Positions 58,945 through 64,000 of a DNA stretch of 64,000 bases are shown here, piece by piece. A program made the translations under genes and the position numbers. The stretch covers positions 2,519,482-2,583,481 of the forward strand of contig NZ_JH636049.1 of the NCBI RefSeq assembly GCF_000258175.1. Direction: 5' to 3'. The notes beneath the pieces were generated by a model that had not been told where the DNA came from, did no database searches, and saw nothing but the letters and a program-made list of their open reading frames with translations. Positions within the stretch are counted from its first letter, which is position 1. Each line of letters starts with the position of its first letter. The stretch is from Saccharomonospora xinjiangensis XJ-54 (GTDB lineage: Bacteria > Actinomycetota > Actinomycetes > Mycobacteriales > Pseudonocardiaceae).

Positions 58945-59963
58945 GTATCGACGTGCTCGACCCGAGGTTCGACGCCGAACCGGTGTACTGGCGGCGGCTC
59001 CGCGCCGAGGCGGGACTGCGTGGCGACTGGGCGTGGGACGTGCTGCACAGACAGGCGTGGGGTGCCCGAACACCGTGGTATCTCACGGTGATACTCGACG
59101 GTTCGGTGCCGAGGGGTCTCGTCGCGGGGGCGTGGGTCGGCAGCCGGACGCGACGCCACCGGTTCGTGGTGTCCGGCAGGGGCGGCAGGTTCGGAGGTCT
59201 CGACATCAGGGCGCCCGGCAACAGTGCCTTTCCCGGCTGGTGGTTCGACGGCGCGGGTGACGACGCGGGGTGCCTGCGGCTGCTGTCGGAGTACCTGCCC
59301 GCCATGCGAGGGTTGCTGGGCGCGGGTTTGAAGGCCGCGCTCGTCCGTCAGGTTCCGGAAACCGCGCTCGGAGTCGTCAGGGGAAGCCTGCGGGTGGTCC
59401 GCGAGACGGAGCCGATCGCTCGCATCCCCACCACGTCGTTCGGTGGCCGGACCGACTGGCTGAATTCGCTGCCCAGCAGGCGCAAAGCGCATATGACCAG
59501 GGTTTTCGCAGGCTTCGACGACGATTCGCGCATCACGTCGGAGATTGTGAGCGGAGCCGAGGTGGACGCGGTCGAACTCGCCGGGTTGCTGCGGGTGAAC
59601 GAGGTCAAACACCGCGACGTGCCGATCGTCCCGCTGCCGCAGTTCGTCGGCTACCTGCGCGCGTTGCTGGCGCAGCCCGACGTTCGCGTACTGTCCTATC
59701 GCGACACCACGACGGGCAGGATGATCGGGGCCGCAACGCTGTTCGACCATCCTGAGTGGCCACTGGCGCGCTCGTGGTCGGCGCTGCCGGTGGAGGACGG
59801 TGGGCGGAAGGACCTGTACTTTCACTTCTTCGGCGAACTCGTGCGGTGGGCGATCGCCGAGGGCAGGAAGGGTGTCGTGCTCGGCAAGAAGATGCCGAAA
59901 CTCAAGGCGTCGCTCGGCGCCGAGTTGCTGTCCCAGTACGCGGTGGCGATGCCGGTGCGGTGA
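58941..59963 (+). CDS. Fem/BioF2-like GNAT acyltransferase, paralogue 4 (most divergent)
   Basis: A 340-residue protein: IDVLDPRFDAEPVYWRRLRA, DWAWDVLHRQAWGARTPWYL, DIRAPGNSAFPGWWFDGAGD, GLLGAGLKAALVRQVPETAL, WLNSLPSRRKAHMTRVFAGF, EVKHRDVPIVPLPQFVGYLR and WSALPVEDGGRKDLYFHFFG. The overall double-GNAT architecture and the basic SRRK helix are kept, but the VPRPVMGR tail is replaced by AVAMPVR. ATG overlaps paralogue 3 (ATGA). Last gene of the rightward operon, facing mmuM. Confidence 0.8.
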   Translation: MSIDVLDPRFDAEPVYWRRLRAEAGLRGDWAWDVLHRQAWGARTPWYLTVILDGSVPRGLVAGAWVGSRTRRHRFVVSGRGGRFGGLDIRAPGNSAFPGWWFDGAGDDAGCLRLLSEYLPAMRGLLGAGLKAALVRQVPETALGVVRGSLRVVRETEPIARIPTTSFGGRTDWLNSLPSRRKAHMTRVFAGFDDDSRITSEIVSGAEVDAVELAGLLRVNEVKHRDVPIVPLPQFVGYLRALLAQPDVRVLSYRDTTTGRMIGAATLFDHPEWPLARSWSALPVEDGGRKDLYFHFFGELVRWAIAEGRKGVVLGKKMPKLKASLGAELLSQYAVAMPVR

Positions 59964-60083
59964 AGCGGGCCGGTCGGTGCGCGGGTGAGTGCCGTGATGT
60001 GGGGCGGGTGCGCTTGGCGGCTGCTGCCTTCGTGTTGTGCGGTGGCCTGTGGTCGCTGTGCGCCAGTCGTGTTGGCGGGCCGG

Positions 60084-60974
60084 TCAGAGCGCGCGGGTGA
60101 GTGCCGCGATATCGGCAGGGCCCACCCGGCAGCAGCCGCCGACCACCTGCGCGCCCTCCGCGATCCACTCGCGGAGGTGTTCGGGGGAGAACGTGGCCGG
60201 TCCTGTCCATGAGCGCAGGTCGTGATCCCAGCCTTCGCCGCTGTTCGGGTAGGCGACGAGCGGCTTGTCCGTCACCTGCCGTGCGCACGCGAGTGCCCCT
60301 GCGACGTCGTCCGGCGCACAACAGTTGACACCCACCGCCACGACCTCGGGCGCCTCGGCCGCCACGGCGAACGCCTCGGTGAGCGGCTGGCCTGCACGGG
60401 TGCGGTCGCCCTCGACGTTGTAGGTGAGCCAGGCAGGCACGTCGGCGCCACCGAGCGCCGCGACGAGTGCCTCGGCCTCGACCACGTCGGGCACGGTTTC
60501 GACGGCGAGCAGGTCGGGCTCCGCCTCGACCAGGGCTTCGATCCGGGGAAGGTGCCAGTCGCGCAGCGCGGTGACCGAAAGCCCGTAGTCGCCGCGATAC
60601 TCGGAGCCGTCCGCGAGCGCCGCCCCGTAAGGCCCGACGGAGGCAGCAACCCAGCGGCGCACGCCGTCACCCGCGACCTCGTCGCGGGCCTGTCTCGCGA
60701 GTTCGACGCTGCGGTGCAGCAGCGCCGTCGCCGCCTTCCGATCGATGCCACGGGCGGCGAATCCGGAGTAGGACGCCTGGTAGCTCGCCGTGGTGGCGAT
60801 GACGGCGCCCGCGTCGAAGAACGCGCGGTGTGCGGCGACGATCTCTTCGGGGGCGTCGAGCAGGAGGCGTGCCGACCACAGCGCGTCGCCGAGGTCGTGC
60901 CGGGTTTCGAGTTCGGTCGCGAGCCCGCCGTCGCTCACCACGGCGTTCCCGTCGAACAACCCAGCCAACTCCAC
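60084..60974 (-). CDS. mmuM: Homocysteine S-methyltransferase (MmuM-like)
   Basis: A 296-residue TIM-barrel methyltransferase: NAVVSDGGLATELE at the start, ITTASYQASYSGFAARGIDR-like segment, AVGVNCCAPDD and, near the end, VVGGCCRVG with C281/C282. These cysteines are the zinc ligands that activate homocysteine; the methyl donor is S-methylmethionine or S-adenosylmethionine. GTG 60974 chosen; in-frame residues upstream come from the repeat array and read as a false Cys/His-rich extension. Confidence 0.88.
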   Translation of the reverse strand: MELAGLFDGNAVVSDGGLATELETRHDLGDALWSARLLLDAPEEIVAAHRAFFDAGAVIATTASYQASYSGFAARGIDRKAATALLHRSVELARQARDEVAGDGVRRWVAASVGPYGAALADGSEYRGDYGLSVTALRDWHLPRIEALVEAEPDLLAVETVPDVVEAEALVAALGGADVPAWLTYNVEGDRTRAGQPLTEAFAVAAEAPEVVAVGVNCCAPDDVAGALACARQVTDKPLVAYPNSGEGWDHDLRSWTGPATFSPEHLREWIAEGAQVVGGCCRVGPADIAALTRAL

Positions 60975-61020
60975 GAACCCGACTGTAATCAAAGGAGCCG
61001 TCAAACTCCCCAAACCGCCG

Positions 61021-61184
61021 TGTCCGCACTTCCTGCACGGGTGTCCGCACTTCCTGCACGGGTGTCGGCATTTCATGCACCTGTGCCTGCACTTCCTGCA
61101 CGGGTGTCGGCACTTCCTGCACGGGTGCTGGCACTTTCCGCACGCCTGCACTTCTCGCGCGGGTGCCCGCACTGTCCGCACGCC
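61021..61184 (+). repeat. Seven to eight tandem units of the 21-bp repeat family
   Basis: Units start at 61021, 61042, 61063, 61084, 61105, 61126 and on, with 21-bp spacing; the first two are identical (TGTCCGCACTTCCTGCACGG) and the rest drift progressively. Lies between mmuM and mazF, in the same kind of intergenic position as the 39.3-kb array. Confidence 0.9.
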
Positions 61185-61211
61185 TGCCCGCGCCGGGGTG
61201 ACCGGCTCCGC

Positions 61212-61562
61212 TCACCCGAGGCCGAGGTGCAGCCGCAGCGCGTCGTCGAGAGCCCGGCTCAGCGGTGGGGTGAGGCGGCCGATCCGCCTGCCGAGCCGTT
61301 CCACGGCAATGGAGCGCACCTGCTCGGCCTGCGCCTTCGAGTCTTTCGCCAGCCCTGTCTCCTTCGCGGGCAGCCGAACCTGGAAGGGAAACACCCTGGT
61401 CACGGTGGAGGTCACCGGCACGACGGTCACGACACCGCGGCCGAGTCGGGCAGCCGTGGCGTTGGCGCCGTCGTTGCTGACGACGACCACGGGCCGCCGT
61501 TTGTCGCTCTCCGAGCCGCGCACCGGTTCCAGATCGGCGAGGTAGATGTCGCCCCTGCGCAT
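61212..61562 (-). CDS. mazF: MazF/PemK-family toxin endoribonuclease
   Basis: A 116-residue protein with MRRGDIYLADLEPVRGSESD, KRRPVVVVSNDGAN, a VVTVVPVTSTVTRVFPFQVR strand pair and SKAQAEQVRSIAVERLGRRI: the standard MazF fold, an RNA-cleaving toxin. Its ATG overlaps the antitoxin stop (TGATG). Catalytic Arg and Thr positions of the family are present. Confidence 0.92.
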   Translation of the reverse strand: MRRGDIYLADLEPVRGSESDKRRPVVVVSNDGANATAARLGRGVVTVVPVTSTVTRVFPFQVRLPAKETGLAKDSKAQAEQVRSIAVERLGRRIGRLTPPLSRALDDALRLHLGLG

Positions 61563-61783
61563 CAGTGTCGCAGGCCGTCCGCGGTGGTCTGCTCCCACTG
61601 CTCGGCCTCGCCCGAGGACTCCCATTCCTGCCACGCCTCGGCGTAGGCGTCACCGAGGCGGGCGGCCTTCAGCAGTTCGACGGCGTGGTGCAGGGCTGCG
61701 GAGCGCGAGCCGATGCGGTGTTGCCGCGCGTACTCGTCGAGGAACTCGACGTCCTCGCTCGGCAGACTCACGCTCACCTTCAT
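61562..61783 (-). CDS. mazE: MazE-type ribbon-helix-helix antitoxin
   Basis: A 73-residue protein: MKVSVSLPSEDVEFLDEYAR (a ribbon-helix-helix DNA-binding start) followed by SRSAALHHAVELLKAARLGD and an acidic tail AYAEAWQEWESSGEAEQWEQ that would wrap the toxin. It lies immediately upstream of mazF with coupled stop and start, and probably represses its own promoter. Confidence 0.9.
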   Translation of the reverse strand: MKVSVSLPSEDVEFLDEYARQHRIGSRSAALHHAVELLKAARLGDAYAEAWQEWESSGEAEQWEQTTADGLRH

Positions 61784-61824
61784 ACCCCCATGCTACCGCC
61801 GGTGGGAACCGAGTAGGAAACTCC

Positions 61825-62691
61825 TCACTCCGTGCGGTTGAACAGGGCGACGGCCGACGCCAGCAGCACGACCGTGCTCACCACGGCCACCACGATCTGC
61901 ACCGGTACGGGTACCACCCATCCGCCCCAGGTGATCCCGGAATCGAACACGGCACTGCCTGCCGCAGTGGTCGAGTCGAGTGAGGCGAACACCGCCGAGC
62001 GCATGGGCCCCACGACGTAGGTGAACGGATTGAGCACGGTGGCCATGTGCAACCAGCCCGGTAGGTCGCCCACCGGGAACAGTGCCCCCGAGAGGAACAT
62101 CATGGGTGTGGTCACGATGCTGCTCGTCGGCATGGCCGACTGCGCCCTCGGCATGCGCACGGTGAGCAGCATGACCATCGCCGTGACCAGCAGCGCCCCG
62201 ACGAACAGCAGCACGAGCAACGCCAGGAACAGCAGCGGGTCGTAGGGCACCCCGGCGAGTCCCGCCACCAGCAGCAACACGGCCGACTGCGCCATCGCGG
62301 TGGTTGCCGATCCCAGCGCCTTACCGCAGATGATGGCCGTCTTCGAGATCGGTGCCACCAGCAGTTCGCGGAGGAAGCCGGTCTCCCTGTCCCATACCAC
62401 CGAGACACCGCCGAACGCGGCCGTGAACGTCACGCTCATCGCGAGCACGCCGGGGAAGAGGAACGTCTCGAAGCCGATCGCTCCTTCCCGATCGAGCGCT
62501 CCCGCGAGCCCGGTGCCCATCACGAACAGGAACATCAGCGGTTGCATCAGCGTCATGACCGTGCGGCGCCGGTCGTGGGCGAGCCAGGTCACCTCCCTGC
62601 GCCACACCGCTGCCACGGCACGCACCTCGTGCGCGAACCCGCTCGGCGGCAGTGCGGGGGCGGTGGCCGGAGTCGTCAGCGGCAGGCTCAT
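61825..62691 (-). CDS. ABC-2 type exporter permease (DrrB-like)
   Basis: A 288-residue permease with six helices: VAAVWRREVTWLAHDRRRTV at the front, LMQPLMFLFVMGTGLAGALD, FLFPGVLAMSVTFTAAFGGV, SAVLLLVAGLAGVPYDPLLF, MPRAQSAMPTSSIVTTPMMF, LSGALFPVGDLPGWLHMATV. This is the daunorubicin-resistance DrrB type of drug or lipid exporter. ATG overlaps the ATPase gene by 4 bp. Confidence 0.92.
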   Translation of the reverse strand: MSLPLTTPATAPALPPSGFAHEVRAVAAVWRREVTWLAHDRRRTVMTLMQPLMFLFVMGTGLAGALDREGAIGFETFLFPGVLAMSVTFTAAFGGVSVVWDRETGFLRELLVAPISKTAIICGKALGSATTAMAQSAVLLLVAGLAGVPYDPLLFLALLVLLFVGALLVTAMVMLLTVRMPRAQSAMPTSSIVTTPMMFLSGALFPVGDLPGWLHMATVLNPFTYVVGPMRSAVFASLDSTTAAGSAVFDSGITWGGWVVPVPVQIVVAVVSTVVLLASAVALFNRTE

Positions 62692-63626
62692 CGGGTGGCT
62701 CCTTCGGGGGTGGAGATCGTTCGCCCTGTGTAGGTCATGAAGACGTCGTCGAGGCTCGGCCGGGTCACGGTGACGGCGTGGACGGCGACGTCGAGGTGCT
62801 CGAACAGTCGGGGGACGAACGCCGCGCCGTCGCCGATCGTGAACGTCACGGAGCCGTCGTGGAGGGCGGCGTCGAGGCCGAGGCGGTTGCGGAGGTGCGC
62901 GAGGGCCGCGTCGTCGTCCGCGGTGCGGAGGCGGATGCGGTCGGCCCCGACAGTGCGTTTGAGCGCGTCCGGAGTGTCGAGCGCGACGATCCGGCCCTCG
63001 TTCATGATGGCGATGCGGTCACAGTGCTCAGCCTCGTCGAGGTAATGCGTTGTCAGGAAAACCGTCACGTTCCATGCCTCGCGCAAGGTCGCGATGTACT
63101 CCCACACCGATGCTCTTGTGTGGGGGTCGAGCCCGATGGTGGGCTCGTCGAGGAACAGCACCTGCGGGGTGTGCAAGAGTCCCCTGCATATCTCCAACTT
63201 CCGCCTCATACCGCCGGAGAAGCTGACTATCGGGTCGTGGCGGCGCTTCGCCAGCCCGACGAAGTCGAGCACCTCGTCGATGCGGCGCCGAAGCGTCTTC
63301 TTCGGCAGGCCGTGCAGTTCACCGTGGAAGCGCAGGTTCTGCTCCGCGGAGAGAAACACGTCCAGTGTGGGCTCCTGGAACACGGCGCCGATGCGTCTGC
63401 GCACGTGGTGTCGTTCCGTCCGCACGTCGTGGCCTGCCACGACGGCTGTGCCCTCCGTCGGCTCAGTGAGTGTGCACAGGACTTTGACGGCGCTCGACTT
63501 GCCTGCGCCGTTCGGTCCTAGGAAGCCGAACAGTTCACCGTGGCCCACGTCGAGGTCGATGCCGGCAACGGCGGTGGTTGTGCCGAACGACTTGGTGAGT
63601 CCGGCGGCGCGAATCGCTGAGGTCAT
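62688..63626 (-). CDS. ABC exporter ATPase (DrrA-like)
   Basis: A 312-residue ATPase: GLTKSFGTTTAVAGIDLDVG, Walker A FLGPNGAGKSSAVKVL, the signature SFSGGMRRKLEICRGLL, Walker B VLFLDEPTIGLDPHTR and a DrrA-type C-terminal domain. With the permease it exports a toxic or hydrophobic compound. Start at 63626, 8 bp before the first of two operator palindromes; controlled by the divergent TetR protein. Confidence 0.93.
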   Translation of the reverse strand: MTSAIRAAGLTKSFGTTTAVAGIDLDVGHGELFGFLGPNGAGKSSAVKVLCTLTEPTEGTAVVAGHDVRTERHHVRRRIGAVFQEPTLDVFLSAEQNLRFHGELHGLPKKTLRRRIDEVLDFVGLAKRRHDPIVSFSGGMRRKLEICRGLLHTPQVLFLDEPTIGLDPHTRASVWEYIATLREAWNVTVFLTTHYLDEAEHCDRIAIMNEGRIVALDTPDALKRTVGADRIRLRTADDDAALAHLRNRLGLDAALHDGSVTFTIGDGAAFVPRLFEHLDVAVHAVTVTRPSLDDVFMTYTGRTISTPEGATR

Positions 63627-63636
63627 GACCGATCCT

Positions 63637-63680
63637 CTCTAACACTGTTAGAGAAAACCCTGTCTCTAACAGTGTTAGAG
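63637..63680. promoter_or_regulatory. Twin palindromic operators of the TetR/ABC exporter locus
   Basis: CTCTAACA-C-TGTTAGAG at 63637-63653 and CTCTAACA-G-TGTTAGAG at 63664-63680 are two perfect 17-bp palindromes with identical half-sites, 27 bp centre to centre, filling the gap between divergent exporter and TetR starts. They are the expected binding sites of the TetR repressor and overlap both promoters. Confidence 0.9.
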
Positions 63681-63688
63681 TGTCAAGT

Positions 63689-64000
63689 GTGGCTGGTAAG
63701 GCGGTATCCAAGGAACTGATCGTCGAGAAGGCAGTCGAGTTGCTGGACTCCCACGGCCTCGCCGCCGTGACACTGCGCCGTCTCGCCACGGAACTCGGTG
63801 TGTCGGCGCCGACCCTGTACTGGCACATCTCCGGCAAGCGGGAGCTGCTCGACGGCATGGCCGAGTGCCTGCTCCGCAGGGGAAGGACGGACGCCTTCGA
63901 CGGGCCAGCAGAAGGGCAACCCTGGTGGGAATGGCTCGCTGAACACGCCAGGGCGATGTTCGAGACGATGATCTCGGTTCGCGACGCGCCGCAGGTCATC
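63689..64000 (+). CDS. TetR-family repressor, N-terminal part (cut by window edge)
   Basis: GTG 63689 opens 104 codons to the right edge. The N-terminal helix-turn-helix reads SKELIVEKAVELLDSHGLAA, VTLRRLATELGVSAPTLYWH and ISGKRELLDGMAECLL, the TetR class of multidrug-responsive repressors. It is divergent from the ABC exporter, with twin palindromes between, so it probably represses the exporter and itself until a ligand binds. The ligand-binding domain lies beyond the window. Confidence 0.9.
   Translation, partial: MAGKAVSKELIVEKAVELLDSHGLAAVTLRRLATELGVSAPTLYWHISGKRELLDGMAECLLRRGRTDAFDGPAEGQPWWEWLAEHARAMFETMISVRDAPQVI

Noticed and set aside
60975..61181. Cys/His-rich N-terminal extension of homocysteine methyltransferase (CRKCGHPCRKC repeats)
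   Set aside because: It is a translation of the 21-bp repeat array upstream of the real GTG start at 60974.

Overview
The window looks like chromosomal DNA of a high-GC filamentous actinobacterium of the Pseudonocardiaceae type (Saccharomonospora/Amycolatopsis-like); the genus is inference. Supporting evidence is the strong G/C third-position bias, many GTG starts and 4-bp ATGA/GTGA overlaps, and the presence of mycothiol synthase (MshD), GlnR, an LmeA-like lipoglycan protein, a four-gene conservon (CvnA-D) and an RsiG-type c-di-GMP-responsive anti-sigma protein. From about 4.8 to 26.7 kb the gene order follows what I recall of Mycobacterium tuberculosis Rv0810c-Rv0823c: DUF3073, YgfZ, PabC-like, nitrobindin, DUF1416, sulfurtransferase, thioredoxin, LmeA, GlnR, MshD, PstB, PhoU, LCP, Dus. 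A complete pstSCAB operon sits where M. tuberculosis has only a pstB.

Layout. 0-3.7 kb: a tripartite tricarboxylate transporter operon (tctCBA) divergent from a CitA/DcuS-like sensor kinase that runs off the left edge. 3.7-9.2 kb: an oxidoreductase, DUF3073, asparaginase, RsiG-like and YgfZ genes. 9.2-26.7 kb: the conserved core, covering PLP lyase, nitrobindin, a sulfur-transfer operon with a decayed DUF4395 gene, lmeA, glnR, mshD, pstSCAB with a PHO box, phoU, a 950-aa LCP protein, an HxlR regulator and dusB. 26.9-35.4 kb: accessory genes, namely a toxin-antitoxin pair, a secreted SodC-like protein, small membrane proteins, a LAL-type LuxR regulator and an FMN reductase. 35.4-39.5 kb: a low-density patch with a 21-residue eight-cysteine microprotein, tRNA-Lys(TTT), a lipoprotein, fragments of a rearranged SnoaL-like gene and a cytidine deaminase.

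39.5-48.3 kb: an epoxide hydrolase, a prenylindole operon (ABBA/DMATS-type indole prenyltransferase plus tryptophanase), a conservon (cvnABCD) and a type I IPP isomerase that could supply DMAPP. 48.6-60.0 kb: the most interesting segment, a compact ten-gene divergent locus. The leftward operon encodes a glycosyltransferase 2 protein, an ATP-grasp ligase, a flippase-like membrane protein, a NodU-type carbamoyltransferase and a small integral membrane protein. The rightward operon encodes a shrunken adenylate-forming-enzyme-like protein and four tandem paralogous Fem/BioF2-like GNAT proteins. Almost every junction overlaps by a few bases, so each arm is probably one translationally coupled unit. 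I infer that it builds and exports a carbamoylated, aminoacylated or acylated surface conjugate or small molecule; I do not recognise a described system with this composition.

60.0-64.0 kb: homocysteine S-methyltransferase, a MazEF-like pair, and a DrrAB-type ABC exporter whose promoter carries two perfect palindromes next to a divergent TetR gene cut by the right edge. A family of 21-bp tandem repeats (core GTGTCCGCACTTCCTGCACG) recurs at four intergenic sites (about 6.3, 35.8, 39.3 and 61.0 kb), with 11 near-identical copies at 39.3 kb.
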